This document shows positions 43,002-52,412 of a stretch of 64,000 nt of DNA, piece after piece. The first letter of the stretch is position 1, and every line of letters starts with the position of its first letter. The notes under the pieces are model-generated. The model saw only the letters and a program-made list of their open reading frames with translations, did not search any database and was not told the origin of the DNA. Position numbers and translations under genes: made by a program. The DNA is taken from positions 186,001-250,000 of the forward strand of contig NZ_JBIGIA010000006.1 of NCBI RefSeq assembly GCF_043555975.1, in the 5' to 3' direction. Origin of the DNA: Pelomonas nitida (lineage in GTDB: Bacteria > Pseudomonadota > Gammaproteobacteria > Burkholderiales > Burkholderiaceae_C).

Positions 43002-44312
43002 ATGACGCTTGATGACTGGCTCGCCCACTGCGAGCGCCTGCACCCCAAGACCATCGACATGACGCTGGAGCGCGTCCGGGCGGTGAAGGAGAGGCTGGGC
43101 ATCGCCTTCGACTGCCCGACCGTCGTCGTCGCCGGCACCAACGGCAAAGGTTCGACCTGCGCGATGCTGGAGTCCATCGCGCTGCACGCGGGCTACCGGG
43201 TCGGGCTCTACATCAAGCCCCACCTGGTGCACTTCCAGGAGCGCTGCCGCGTCGGCGGCGCGCCGGTGGCAGCCGAGTCGCTGGAGCCGCACTTCGAGGC
43301 CGTCGAGGCGGCGCGTGGCGACATCACGCTGAGCTACTTCGAGTTCACGACGCTGGCCATCATGCGCCGGCTGCAGCACGAGCCGCTCGATCTCGTCATC
43401 CTCGAAGTCGGCCTGGGCGGCCGGCTGGATGCCGTCAACGTCGTCGACGCAGACTGCGCGGTCATCACGAGCATCGACCTCGACCACACCGAATACCTCG
43501 GCCCCGACCGCGAGAGCGTCGGCCGCGAGAAGGCCGGCATCATGCGCGCGGGCCGGCCGGTCGTCGTCAGCGACCCCCTGCCGCCGGCCTCGCTGGCGGC
43601 GCGCGCGGCCGAACTGGGCTGTGACCTGCGCCAACTGGGGCGCGACTTCACCTTCAGCGGCGACCGCACGCAATGGCAGTGGGCAGGGCGGGGCAAGCGC
43701 TACTCAGGCATGTCGTATCCGGCGCTGCGCGGTGTGAACCAGCTGCTGAATGCCTCCGGCGTGCTGGCGGCTTTCGAGGCGCTGGCCGATCGGCTGCCCA
43801 TCAGCGCGCAAGCCGTGCGCACGGGCCTGGCGCTCGTCGAGTTGCCGGGGCGCTTCCAGGTGCTGGCCGGCCAGCCGGCCGTCGTGCTGGACGTGGCGCA
43901 CAACCCGCATGCGGTGGCGGCGCTCGCGCAGAACCTCGACCAGATGGGCTTCTTCCCCCGCACGCATGCGGTGTTCGGCGCCATGGGCGACAAGGATCTG
44001 GCCGGCATCCTGGCCCGGATCGCGCCGCTGGTGGATGTCTGGCATTTCACCGACCTGCCCATCGCCCGGGCGGCGACCGCCGAGCAGTTGCAGGCGGCCT
44101 TCCGGGCCGCCGGGCTGAAGACGCCGCCGGACGTGACAACCCATACCCATGCCACGCCGCTCGACGCCCTGCAGGCGGCGGCAGCCGGCGCGACCACGGC
44201 CGATAGAATCCTGGTCTTCGGTTCCTTCTACACCGTGGGCGGCGTGTTGCAACAGGGCATCCCGCGTGTGACCGCCGGCGCCACCGCGCCGCAGCCTCCT
44301 ACCCTCCACTGA
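43002..44312 (+). CDS. folC: Bifunctional folylpolyglutamate / dihydrofolate synthase
   Basis: The 436-residue Mur-ligase-like enzyme has P-loop VAGTNGKGSTCAMLESI, the YIKPHLVHFQERCRV loop and the C-terminal ligase domain with VLDVAHNPHAVAAL. It adds glutamate to folates. SPOR-domain gene follows after 13 bp. Confidence 0.95.
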   Translation: MTLDDWLAHCERLHPKTIDMTLERVRAVKERLGIAFDCPTVVVAGTNGKGSTCAMLESIALHAGYRVGLYIKPHLVHFQERCRVGGAPVAAESLEPHFEAVEAARGDITLSYFEFTTLAIMRRLQHEPLDLVILEVGLGGRLDAVNVVDADCAVITSIDLDHTEYLGPDRESVGREKAGIMRAGRPVVVSDPLPPASLAARAAELGCDLRQLGRDFTFSGDRTQWQWAGRGKRYSGMSYPALRGVNQLLNASGVLAAFEALADRLPISAQAVRTGLALVELPGRFQVLAGQPAVVLDVAHNPHAVAALAQNLDQMGFFPRTHAVFGAMGDKDLAGILARIAPLVDVWHFTDLPIARAATAEQLQAAFRAAGLKTPPDVTTHTHATPLDALQAAAAGATTADRILVFGSFYTVGGVLQQGIPRVTAGATAPQPPTLH

Positions 44313-44325
44313 GTCAGACGCCGCG

Positions 44326-45165
44326 ATGGGCCTGTTTTCCTTCCTCAAGCGCGATGACGCGGCCGCTGCGGCGGCGCCCAAAAAGCCTGCCAAGACGGGA
44401 GCGAGGTCCAGTGCGGCCGACGATGTGCAGCTGTTGCGCCTGCGCGCCCGGCGCCGCCTCATCGGGGCTGCGGTGCTGGTCGCGGCGGGCATGGTGGGCT
44501 TCCCGCTGATTTTCGAGACGCAGCCGCGCCCGATCCCCGTCGATCTGCCGATCGAGATCCCGAGCAGGGATACCGCGCCGCCGCTGGCCGTGCCCGCGCG
44601 TGAGCCGCAGGCCCAGGCGCAGACCGCGCCACCGCCGGCGGCCACGCCCGTCGTGCAAGCGCCGCCGGTCGAGCCCAAGGTTGCCGAAGTGCCGGTTGAA
44701 AAGCCGGCGCAGAAGACCGAAGACAGGGCAGCGGAGCGTCTGGCCGATAAACCGGTGGAGCACACGGCGACCAGGCCAGCCGACAAGCCCCAGGACAAGC
44801 CGCCCGTCAAGGTGGCAGAAAAGCCCGCCGAGAAACCCGCCGAACGGGTCGCCGACAAGGTGGCCGAGAAACCCAAGGCGGCGTCCAACGATGGCGCCCG
44901 GGCGCTGGCCTTGCTGGAGGGCAAGGAGGCGACTGGGGTGCGCTTCATCGTTCAGGTCGGTGCGTACGGCGAGAACAAGGCGGCGCAGGACATGCGCGCC
45001 AAGGTTGAGAAGTTGGGACTCAAGACCTACGCCCAGGCCGTGGAAACGCCGGATGGCCACCGCGTGCGCGTGCGTCTGGGGCCTTTCGCCAGCCGCGACG
45101 AGGCCGAGCGCGCCGCGGCCAAGCTCAAAGGCGCGGGACTGCCCGGCTCCGTGCTCACGCTCTGA
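44326..45165 (+). CDS. SPOR-domain membrane protein (DedD-like)
   Basis: The 279-residue protein has a short cytoplasmic start, one membrane segment (about 45-65), a Pro/Lys/Ala-rich periplasmic linker of repeated EKPAxK type, and a C-terminal SPOR domain (about 200-279) that binds denuded septal peptidoglycan. The linker plus SPOR layout and the folC-cvpA position match DedD, a cell-division accessory protein. Confidence 0.88.
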   Translation: MGLFSFLKRDDAAAAAAPKKPAKTGARSSAADDVQLLRLRARRRLIGAAVLVAAGMVGFPLIFETQPRPIPVDLPIEIPSRDTAPPLAVPAREPQAQAQTAPPPAATPVVQAPPVEPKVAEVPVEKPAQKTEDRAAERLADKPVEHTATRPADKPQDKPPVKVAEKPAEKPAERVADKVAEKPKAASNDGARALALLEGKEATGVRFIVQVGAYGENKAAQDMRAKVEKLGLKTYAQAVETPDGHRVRVRLGPFASRDEAERAAAKLKGAGLPGSVLTL

Positions 45166-45171
45166 CCCGCC

Positions 45172-45708
45172 ATGGAACTGAGCTGGGTCGATCTCGCGCT
45201 GGCCGTGCTGCTGCTGCTGTCGATCGGCATCGGCCTGTGGCGCGGCCTCGTCTATGAGGTGATGTCGCTCGTGGGGTGGCTGGTGGCGTATTTCGCGGCG
45301 TCACCGCTGGCCCCTGTCGTGATCGAGCTCCTGCCAGCCTCCACCGCCGCCAAGCTCAGCTCGCTCATGTTGCATGTGCTCGCGCTGGTGTTGGCGTTCT
45401 GCTTCGTCCTCATCGTCTGGAGCCTGGCCTCGCGGCTGGTCAAGGCCCTGATCCACGCCACCCCGCTGTCCGTGCTGGACCGCCTGGGTGGCGCCGGCTT
45501 CGGCGCGCTGCGCGGCGTCTTCATCGCGCTGCTGCTGGTGCTCGTCATCGGCGCGTCACCGCTGGCGGAATCTTCTACCTGGCAGGCCTCGCGTGCCGCC
45601 CCCGTGCTGGCCCATGTGCTGCGCGACGCGGCGCCCCTGCTGCCCGAACCCGTTGCCCGTTTTGTTTCCCGCTCGATGACCCCATCTGACGCGGAATCGA
45701 CTGATTAA
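45172..45708 (+). CDS. cvpA: CvpA-family inner-membrane protein
   Basis: The 178-residue protein has four predicted membrane helices, starting with the WVDLALAVLLLLSIGIGLWRG block typical of CvpA. It is next to purF as in most proteobacteria. CvpA is linked to colicin V production and envelope homeostasis in Escherichia coli; the role here is unproven. Confidence 0.92.
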   Translation: MELSWVDLALAVLLLLSIGIGLWRGLVYEVMSLVGWLVAYFAASPLAPVVIELLPASTAAKLSSLMLHVLALVLAFCFVLIVWSLASRLVKALIHATPLSVLDRLGGAGFGALRGVFIALLLVLVIGASPLAESSTWQASRAAPVLAHVLRDAAPLLPEPVARFVSRSMTPSDAESTD

Positions 45709-45716
45709 GGACTCTC

Positions 45717-45800
45717 ATGACACACCAGCCCCCACGCTCGCTCCGCTCGCTGCCCCCCGCGGGTGCGCGTCAGTGCCTTCGGACGGCCGGGCGTCACTGA
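45717..45800 (+). CDS. Small ORF (27 aa) before purF
   Basis: ATG 45717, 8 nt after an AAGGA-type site, opens a 27-codon frame through a CGCTCGCTCCGCTCGCTGCC element typical of Burkholderiales spacers; its TGA is separated by one base from the purF ATG (TGAcATG). It may be the former purF ribosome-binding site displaced by an inserted element. Confidence 0.35.
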   Translation: MTHQPPRSLRSLPPAGARQCLRTAGRH

Positions 45801-45801
45801 C

Positions 45802-47313
45802 ATGTGCGGCATCGTCGGCACCCTCGCGGCATCTCCCGTCAACCAGCTCCTGTATGACGCGCTGCTGCTGTTGCAGCACCGTGGCCAGGACGCCGCCGGC
45901 ATCGTCACGATGCAGGGCCCCAAGTGCTTCATGCATAAGGCCCGTGGCATGGTGCGGGACGTGTTCCGTACCCGCAACATGCGCGCGCTGCCCGGCAACA
46001 TCGGTCTCGGGCAGGTGCGCTACCCCACGGCGGGCAATGCCTACAGCGAAGAGGAGGCCCAGCCCTTCTACGTGAACGCGCCGTTCGGCATCGTGCTGGT
46101 GCACAACGGCAACCTGACCAACGCGCACGCGCTGAAGGACGAGCTGTTCGACATCGACCGCCGTCACATCAACACCGAGAGCGACACCGAGGTGTTGATC
46201 AACGTGCTGGCGCACGAGCTGGAGCTGGCAGCGCGCGACCTGCCGCTGACGCCCAAGGAGATCTTCGCCGCCGTGCGCGCCGTGCAAAAGCGCATCAAGG
46301 GCAGCTACGCCGTCATCGCGCTGATCGCGGGTTATGGCCTGCTGGCCTTCCGCGACCCCTTCGGCATCCGTCCGCTGTGCTTCGGCCGCGCGGCCAACGG
46401 CGACTTCATGGTGGCGAGCGAGAGCGTCGCGCTGGAAGGCACCGGCCACCAGCTCGAGCGCGACCTGGCGCCCGGCGAGGCCTTGTTCGTCGACCTGACC
46501 GGCAAGCTGCACACCGAGCAGTGCAACGACAAGCCGTCGTTGAACCCGTGCATGTTCGAATTCGTCTACCTGGCTCGACCTGACTCCGTCATGGACGGCA
46601 TCTCGGTCTACCAGGCTCGCCTCAACATGGGCGAGACGCTGGCCCAACGCGTGATCTCCACGATGCCGCCCAGCGACATCGACGTCGTCATCCCCATCCC
46701 CGAGAGCAGCCGCCCGTCGGCCATGCAGCTGGCCCACCGCATCGGCAAGCCTTACCGCGAAGGCTTCGTGAAGAACCGCTACGTCGGCCGCACCTTCATC
46801 ATGCCGGGGCAGGGCGCTCGCAAGAAGAGCGTGCGCCAGAAGCTCAACGCCATCGGCGTGGAGTTCAAGAACCGCAACGTGCTGCTGGTGGATGACTCCA
46901 TCGTGCGCGGCACGACCTCCAAGGAAATCGTGCAGATGGCCCGCGACGCTGGCGCCCGCAAGGTCTATCTGGCCTCGGCCGCGCCGCCGGTGCGCTTCCC
47001 CAACGTCTATGGCATCGACATGCCGACGCAAGAGGAGCTCATCGCCCACGGCCGCAGCATCGAAGAAGTGCGCCAGTACATCGGCGCCGATGCGCTGATC
47101 TACCAGGACGTCGACGCGATGAAGCGCGTCGTGGCGGCCCTGCGGCCCGACCTGGCCGGTTTCGAGGCCAGCTGTTTCGATGGCCACTATGTGACCGGTG
47201 ACGTCAGCATCGAGGATTTCGCCGCCATCCGCGAACAGCGCACCTCGCAGGGCGACGAAGAGGACGCCGCCGCGCGCAGCCGCCTGGCGCTGCAGGGCGG
47301 CGGCGAGGGCTGA
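45802..47313 (+). CDS. purF: Amidophosphoribosyltransferase
   Basis: The protein has 503 residues from ATG 45802. This start is decided by the need for Cys directly after Met (MCGIVGT), the N-terminal nucleophile of the glutaminase; an upstream in-frame ATG at 45763 would bury it. The C-terminal phosphoribosyltransferase domain has the PRPP motif VLLVDDSIVRGTTSKEI (VDDSIVRGTTS). It makes phosphoribosylamine, the first step of purine synthesis. Confidence 0.96.
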   Translation: MCGIVGTLAASPVNQLLYDALLLLQHRGQDAAGIVTMQGPKCFMHKARGMVRDVFRTRNMRALPGNIGLGQVRYPTAGNAYSEEEAQPFYVNAPFGIVLVHNGNLTNAHALKDELFDIDRRHINTESDTEVLINVLAHELELAARDLPLTPKEIFAAVRAVQKRIKGSYAVIALIAGYGLLAFRDPFGIRPLCFGRAANGDFMVASESVALEGTGHQLERDLAPGEALFVDLTGKLHTEQCNDKPSLNPCMFEFVYLARPDSVMDGISVYQARLNMGETLAQRVISTMPPSDIDVVIPIPESSRPSAMQLAHRIGKPYREGFVKNRYVGRTFIMPGQGARKKSVRQKLNAIGVEFKNRNVLLVDDSIVRGTTSKEIVQMARDAGARKVYLASAAPPVRFPNVYGIDMPTQEELIAHGRSIEEVRQYIGADALIYQDVDAMKRVVAALRPDLAGFEASCFDGHYVTGDVSIEDFAAIREQRTSQGDEEDAAARSRLALQGGGEG

Positions 47314-47317
47314 ACCC

Positions 47318-47446
47318 GTGACGACCGTCGCCGGGGACCGAGGCCTTGACCCCGCTGCCCGGCGACGATGCCTCCATGACGCCCTCGGCGACGAGGGCGG
47401 GCGCCGCGCCCCGACGCGGTGCCGCTCAACCATGACGAACCGATGA
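47318..47446 (+). CDS. Small ORF (42 aa) bridging purF and gltX
   Basis: A frame from GTG 47318 ends at an ATGA overlap with gltX. The frame is also open back into purF, so the start is uncertain. The spacer contains a CGTCGCCGGG/CCCGGCGACG inverted repeat. Probably an open path rather than a conserved protein. Confidence 0.25.
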   Translation: MTTVAGDRGLDPAARRRCLHDALGDEGGRRAPTRCRSTMTNR

Positions 47447-48846
47447 CCTCCCACTTCGACAAGATCCGCACCCGCATCGCACCGTCGCCGACTGGCTTCC
47501 TTCACCTCGGCACGGCGCGCACCGCGCTCTACTCCTGGGCCTATGCGCGCCACCATGGCGGCGAGTTCGTGCTGCGCATCGAGGACACCGACGTCGCCCG
47601 CTCGACGCAGGACTCGGTGGACCAGATCATTGCCGCGATGAACTGGCTGGGCCTCTCCTACGACGAGGGTCCGATCTACCAGATGCAGCGCCTGGATCGC
47701 TACCAGGCCGTCATCGACCAGCTCATCGCCGAGGGCAAGGCCTATCGCTGCTACGCGACGCCGGAAGAACTCAACGAGATGCGCGAAGCGCAGAAGGCGC
47801 GCGGCGAGAAGACGCTGTACGACCGCCGCTGGCGCCCGGCGCCCGGCAAGACACTGCCGACGCCGCCCGAAGGCGTGAAGCCAGTCGTTCGCTTCGCCAA
47901 TCCGGTGGAGGGCGACGTGACCTGGAACGACCTCGTCAAGGGCCCGATCACTATCAATAACCGTGAGATCGACGACCTCATCATCGCCAGGACGGACGGC
48001 GTCCCGACGTACAACTTCGCCGTCGTCGTCGACGACTGGGACATGCGCATCAGCCACGTCTTCCGCGGCGACGAGCACGTCAACAACACACCCTGGCAGA
48101 TCAATATCTTCAACGCGCTGGGCGCGCCGCTGCCGTCCTTCGGCCATCTGCCCATCATCCTGGGCGACGACGGGCTGAAGCTCTCCAAGCGGCGCGGTGC
48201 CGTCAGCGTGATGGACTACGCCGCCAATGGTTATCTGCCCGAGGGCATGCTGAACTACCTGGCCCGCCTGGGCTGGAGCCATGGCGACGACGAGCTCTTC
48301 TCGGCCGAACAGATGATCGGCTGGTTCGACGGCTCTCATCTGTCCAAGAGCCCGGCGCAGTGGGACCCGGCCAAGCTGGACTGGGTCAACGGCCATTACG
48401 TGAAGCACATCGACGAAGCGCGGCTGGCTGGCCTGGTGGTCGAGCAGCTGGCGGGCCGCGGCATCGTGGTCACGGCAGCACAGGTGCAACCCAAGATCGG
48501 GCTGTTCAAGGACCGCTGCGCCACGGTGGCAGCGCTGGCGGATTGGTTGTCGATGTACTTCGCGCCGGTGACGGCCTCTGCTGAAGACCTCTCGGCGCAC
48601 GTCACCGAGGCGGTGCGCCCGGCCGTGGCGTCGCTGGCCGAGCGCCTGGCGGCACTGGGCGAATGGAACAAAGCCAACATCCAGCAGGCATTGAAGGAAA
48701 CGCTGACAGCCTTCGGTTTGAAGATGCCGCAACTCGCGGTGCCGGTGCGCGTCATCGTGTGTGGCCGCGCTCAAACTCCGTCGCTGGATGCGGTGCTCGA
48801 ACACTTCGAACAGAAAAAAGTTGTCGAACGCTTGCAATCGGTCTGA
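47443..48846 (+). CDS. gltX: Glutamyl-tRNA synthetase
   Basis: The protein has 467 residues from ATG 47443 (TSHFDKIRTRIAPSPTG); a longer in-frame start at 47419 lacks homology. The class I HIGH-equivalent lies in PSPTGFLHLGTART and KMSKS-equivalent in LKLSKRRGAV. It charges tRNA-Glu; two tRNA-Glu genes lie directly downstream. Confidence 0.95.
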   Translation: MTSHFDKIRTRIAPSPTGFLHLGTARTALYSWAYARHHGGEFVLRIEDTDVARSTQDSVDQIIAAMNWLGLSYDEGPIYQMQRLDRYQAVIDQLIAEGKAYRCYATPEELNEMREAQKARGEKTLYDRRWRPAPGKTLPTPPEGVKPVVRFANPVEGDVTWNDLVKGPITINNREIDDLIIARTDGVPTYNFAVVVDDWDMRISHVFRGDEHVNNTPWQINIFNALGAPLPSFGHLPIILGDDGLKLSKRRGAVSVMDYAANGYLPEGMLNYLARLGWSHGDDELFSAEQMIGWFDGSHLSKSPAQWDPAKLDWVNGHYVKHIDEARLAGLVVEQLAGRGIVVTAAQVQPKIGLFKDRCATVAALADWLSMYFAPVTASAEDLSAHVTEAVRPAVASLAERLAALGEWNKANIQQALKETLTAFGLKMPQLAVPVRVIVCGRAQTPSLDAVLEHFEQKKVVERLQSV

Positions 48847-48861
48847 AATTCGTCATATACT
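48832..48861 (+). promoter_or_regulatory. Sigma70-like promoter for the tRNA cluster
   Basis: TTGCAA (48832-48837), 18 bp, TATACT (48856-48861). It overlaps the 3' end of gltX and sits 77 bp upstream of the first tRNA gene. Confidence 0.6.
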
Positions 48862-48938
48862 CTTGGTCTCGCTTGAACAGCGCTGCAAACGAAGTGATTG
48901 ACGAAGAAGTCGGCAACGACAGAATCGAAAATCAAAAC

Positions 48939-49014
<76 letters not shown>

Positions 49015-49063
49015 AAATCTCGCAAGAGATTCAAGTGGCGCGCAGTTCAGGTAAGAAGGTTTA

Positions 49064-49139
49064 GTCCCCTTCGTCTAGAGGCCTAGGACACCACCCTTTC
49101 ACGGTGATTACAGGGGTTCGAATCCCCTAGGGGACGCCA
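49064..49139 (+). tRNA. tRNA-Glu (TTC), copy 1
   Basis: 76 nt with encoded CCA; loop CTTTCAC gives anticodon TTC. The top pair of the anticodon stem is a C-A mismatch (CCACC/GGTGA). Confidence 0.96.
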
Positions 49140-49191
49140 AGTTTGATGAGCTTGGGTATTGTTGTAATACAATATCGAATTCATCCCACGC

Positions 49192-49268
49192 GGAGTGGTA
49201 GTTCAGTTGGTTAGAATACCGGCCTGTCACGCCGGGGGTCGCGGGTTCGAGCCCCGTCCACTCCGCCA
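49192..49268 (+). tRNA. tRNA-Asp (GTC), copy 1
   Basis: 77 nt with encoded CCA; anticodon GTC in CTGTCAC; near match to Escherichia coli tRNA-Asp. Confidence 0.97.
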
Positions 49269-49296
49269 AGGATTCCTCAGGTTCGCCTGGGTAGTG

Positions 49297-49324
49297 AACG
49301 GCCCAAATTTTTGGCCGTTTGCTT
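49297..49324 (+). terminator. Possible terminator between the tRNA copies
   Basis: AACGGCC/GGCCGTT arms (49297-49303, 49313-49319) around an A/T-rich loop, followed by TGCTTTT. It separates the two Ala-Glu-Asp sets. Confidence 0.5.
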
Positions 49325-49340
49325 TTGCAACCGGTTTTCC

Positions 49341-49416
<76 letters not shown>

Positions 49417-49461
49417 ATATTTTGTGATATATTGGCGGATTGCAGTTGGTTTGTGAAATTA

Positions 49462-49537
49462 GTCCCCTTCGTCTAGAGGCCTAGGACACCACCCTTTCAC
49501 GGTGATTACAGGGGTTCGAATCCCCTAGGGGACGCCA
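49462..49537 (+). tRNA. tRNA-Glu (TTC), copy 2
   Basis: Identical to the first tRNA-Glu gene, including the C-A mismatch in the anticodon stem. Confidence 0.96.
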
Positions 49538-49639
49538 AATTTCTGCGTAAAGCAGTAATTTGAGAAAGTCGCTGAAAAGCGAGGCGAGTTTGATAAAGCT
49601 CGAATACTATTGAAAAATAGTATATAATTTATCCCACGC

Positions 49640-49716
49640 GGAGTGGTAGTTCAGTTGGTTAGAATACCGGCCTGTCACGCCGGGGGTCGCGGGTTCGAGC
49701 CCCGTCCACTCCGCCA
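49640..49716 (+). tRNA. tRNA-Asp (GTC), copy 2
   Basis: Identical to the first tRNA-Asp gene. The short flank ATCCCACGC just upstream is also shared with copy 1, while the rest of the spacer differs. Confidence 0.97.
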
Positions 49717-49723
49717 AATTTTC

Positions 49724-49763
49724 AATGCGCCCAAATCAAATGATCTGGGCGCATTTTGTTTTT
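49724..49763 (+). terminator. Intrinsic terminator of the tRNA cluster
   Basis: AATGCGCCCA and TGGGCGCATT (49724-49733, 49746-49755) form a 10-bp stem followed by TTGTTTTT. Confidence 0.85.
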
Positions 49764-49786
49764 CAAATCCAAAAATTTCGGGCTGT

Positions 49787-50038
49787 TCAGGACACGCTGC
49801 GCGATGGCGCCGGCGCATTGCCTGCTTCGTCGCTGCCACCGCCGCCCTGGGCTTGTGCGTTGGCCGGGTTTCTGGGTTCCTGTGGCGTCGATGGTGTGCG
49901 TGGCGCCTCGTTTGCCGCGCGCTTGCCGCTGACGACCAGGCGGGCGAGCTTGACCACTTCACTGGCCTCGGCGGGCCAGCCGCCCACCAACAGGCACAAC
50001 GACAGGGCCAACCCGATCCATCCCTTGCTTGACTGCAT
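49787..50038 (-). CDS. Small secreted hypothetical protein
   Basis: The protein has 83 residues from ATG 50038, preceded by GGAG at 6-7 nt; the longer frame to 50155 lacks a signal. A signal peptide (about 1-25, ending AEAS) is followed by EVVKLARLVVSGKR and a Pro/Ala/Gly-rich tail. Short proteins with an EVVKLARLV.GKR core occur in related Burkholderiales; function unknown. The 160 bp upstream to 50198 show nothing recognisable. Confidence 0.6.
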   Translation of the reverse strand: MQSSKGWIGLALSLCLLVGGWPAEASEVVKLARLVVSGKRAANEAPRTPSTPQEPRNPANAQAQGGGGSDEAGNAPAPSRSVS

Positions 50039-50198
50039 TTGCAACTCCAGCCTTGCGACGCTCAAGGCATTGGAAGCGCAGTGTTCACGAAGGCCCAACG
50101 CGAGGCTAGCGCGGCGCGACGAAACGCCTTTTCCGGGGCGCGAATTGCGGGTCACCTCAAGTCACCGTGCCGCCGAGGCGCGCGGGATCCCGGTAATT

Positions 50199-51710
50199 TC
50201 AGTGGGCTGAGGCGGGCGCGGAGGCTGCGTCGGGTTGAAACGGGCGATCGGCATCGACGGGCTCGATGCTGTTTGCTTTGTCGTGCGCATCCATTTGTTG
50301 CAGCAGCTCGGTTGCTTCATTCAGATTGACCGCCTTTTCCTTGTCGAGGAAAGTGGTCACGGTCTGGGGGAAGAAGATGACGACGGCGACCAGGATCAAC
50401 TGCATGCCGACCCAGGGAATGGAGCCCAGATAGATGTCGCTGGATTCCACCTTTCTAGGCAGCGAACCATTCTTGAACAGCGTGTCGGAGATGCCGCGCA
50501 GATAGAACAGCGCGAAGCCGAACGGCGGATGCATGAAGCTCGTCTGCATATTCACGCACAGCATCACACCGAACCAGACCAGATCGATCCCCATCTTGTC
50601 GGCCACCGGGCCCAGCAGCGGCAGGATGATGAAGGCGATTTCGAAGAAGTCGAGAAAGAACGCCAGGAAAAAAATGAACAGGTTGACGACGATGAGGAAG
50701 CCAACCTGTCCGCCGGGTAGGTCGCTGAGCAGATGCTCGATCCAGCGGCCGCCTTCAACGCCCTGGAAGACCAGCGAAAACGTGCGCGAGCCGATCAGGA
50801 TGAACACCACCATGGCGGTGATGCGCATCGTGTTCAGCATGGTTTCCCTGACCAGAGGCCAGTTCAGTCGCCGATGCAGTGCCGCCAGAACGAAGGCGCC
50901 TACTGCGCCCATCGCGCCGGCCTCGGTCGGTGTGCAGATCGCGACGTTGATGCCTGGCAGTCCGCCCATGGAGCCCAGGACGGCGAAGATCAGCACGGCT
51001 GATGGCACGATGCCGCGCAGGCATTTGCGCCACAGAGCCCATCCCTGCAGCGTGCGCGCCTCCTTGGGCACGCCGGGCACGTGGTGGGGTTTGAGGCGGC
51101 TGAGCGCAAACGTATAGAGCGCAAAGATCAGCACCTGCAGGATCGACGGCCCCCAGGCGCCCTTGTACATGTCGCCCACTGGTCGGCCGAGCTGGTCGGC
51201 AAGCACCACCAGCACGAGCGAGGGCGGCACCAGTTGCGTGATGGTGCCCGATGCGGCCAGCACGCCGGTGGCATAGCGCATGTTGTAGCCGTAGCGCATC
51301 ATGACCGGCAGCGAAATCATCGCCATCGCGATGACCTGACCTGCCACCGTGCCTGTGATGGCGCCGAGGATGAAGCCCACGATGATCACCGAATAACCCA
51401 GGCCGCCGCGTACGGGTCCGAACAACTGGCCCATCGAGTCCAGCATGTCTTCGGCGAGCCCGCAGCGCTCCAGCAGCGAGCCCATCAGCGTGAAGAACGG
51501 GATGGCCAGCAGCAGGTCGTTGGACAGGATGCCGAACACGTTGGAGGGCAGGGCGCTCATGAACGCCTGTGGGAACCAGCCCTGCTGCACGGCGAAGAAG
51601 CCGCAGGCGAGACCCAGTGCCGCCAGCGAAAAGGCAACGGGGAAGCCGATCAGCATGATCAGGATCAGGCCGGCGAACATCAGCGGCGGGAAGGCCTCCA
51701 TGGCGATCAT
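50199..51710 (-). CDS. dctM: TRAP transporter large permease (DctM)
   Basis: The protein has 503 residues from ATG 51710, which overlaps the dctQ stop (ATGA). It is very hydrophobic with about 12 membrane segments; LILIMLIGFPVAFSLAALGL and AIPFFTLMGSLLE are typical of DctM. The C-terminal ~45 residues form a charged cytoplasmic tail. It drives Na+-coupled uptake of organic acids together with DctQ and a periplasmic DctP. No dctP gene is present nearby. Confidence 0.9.
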   Translation of the reverse strand: MIAMEAFPPLMFAGLILIMLIGFPVAFSLAALGLACGFFAVQQGWFPQAFMSALPSNVFGILSNDLLLAIPFFTLMGSLLERCGLAEDMLDSMGQLFGPVRGGLGYSVIIVGFILGAITGTVAGQVIAMAMISLPVMMRYGYNMRYATGVLAASGTITQLVPPSLVLVVLADQLGRPVGDMYKGAWGPSILQVLIFALYTFALSRLKPHHVPGVPKEARTLQGWALWRKCLRGIVPSAVLIFAVLGSMGGLPGINVAICTPTEAGAMGAVGAFVLAALHRRLNWPLVRETMLNTMRITAMVVFILIGSRTFSLVFQGVEGGRWIEHLLSDLPGGQVGFLIVVNLFIFFLAFFLDFFEIAFIILPLLGPVADKMGIDLVWFGVMLCVNMQTSFMHPPFGFALFYLRGISDTLFKNGSLPRKVESSDIYLGSIPWVGMQLILVAVVIFFPQTVTTFLDKEKAVNLNEATELLQQMDAHDKANSIEPVDADRPFQPDAASAPASAH

Positions 51711-52315
51711 TGGAGAGGCCTCTCGTAGTGCGTGTCCATCTCGTGGCGGTGCGCCAGCCAGGCCACACGCTTGATGACTTCGGCCAGGCCTTGCAGGGTG
51801 ACCAGCGCAAAACCCAGCGGCAGCATCAGCACCGCCGGCCAGCGGATCAGGCCACCGGCGTTGCTGGACATTTCGCCGCTCGTCAGCAGTTTGCGCAGAT
51901 AGCCGGCGGCGCCAAGGCTGTCGATGGAATCGGTCGCGCTCATGCCTGTGCTCAACTTGACGATGAACAGATCCCAGGAGAGCCAGGTCAGGTACGCCAT
52001 CACGGGGAGCAGAAATGCCAACAGGCCGAACAGATCCACGCAAACCTTGCCGTGGCCGGAGAGTCGGCTGTAGATGATGTCCACGCGAACATGTTCATTG
52101 AGCCGCAGGACCTGGGCCGCGCCCAGCATCACGCAGGCGGCGAACAGATACCACTGGATCTCCAGGAACGCGTTGGAGCTGTAGTCCAGCCCGTAACGAA
52201 TCGCGGCGTTGGCGGCGCTGATGAAGCAGGACAGCAGCACGGCCCACGCCGCCAGCCTGCCGAAGCGGTCGTTGAGGTTGTCGATGCACCTCGCCAGGGA
52301 GAGCAGGGCGTTCAT
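51707..52315 (-). CDS. dctQ: TRAP transporter small permease (DctQ)
   Basis: The protein has 202 residues from ATG 52315; a TTG seven codons upstream is an alternative. Four membrane helices, with the conserved NAAIRYG and FLEIQWYLFAACVMLGAA segments. There is an unusually long insertion between helices 3 and 4 (about 125-155). It pairs with DctM. Confidence 0.88.
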   Translation of the reverse strand: MNALLSLARCIDNLNDRFGRLAAWAVLLSCFISAANAAIRYGLDYSSNAFLEIQWYLFAACVMLGAAQVLRLNEHVRVDIIYSRLSGHGKVCVDLFGLLAFLLPVMAYLTWLSWDLFIVKLSTGMSATDSIDSLGAAGYLRKLLTSGEMSSNAGGLIRWPAVLMLPLGFALVTLQGLAEVIKRVAWLAHRHEMDTHYERPLQ

Positions 52316-52412
52316 GAGCTGGCCGCAGAAACGCAAACGGCCGCCAATGTAGCGACCGTTTGAGGGGGAACGGCTTCGTGGAGCCGTCGCTGCGGGTAAG
52401 TCCCGGCCGGGT

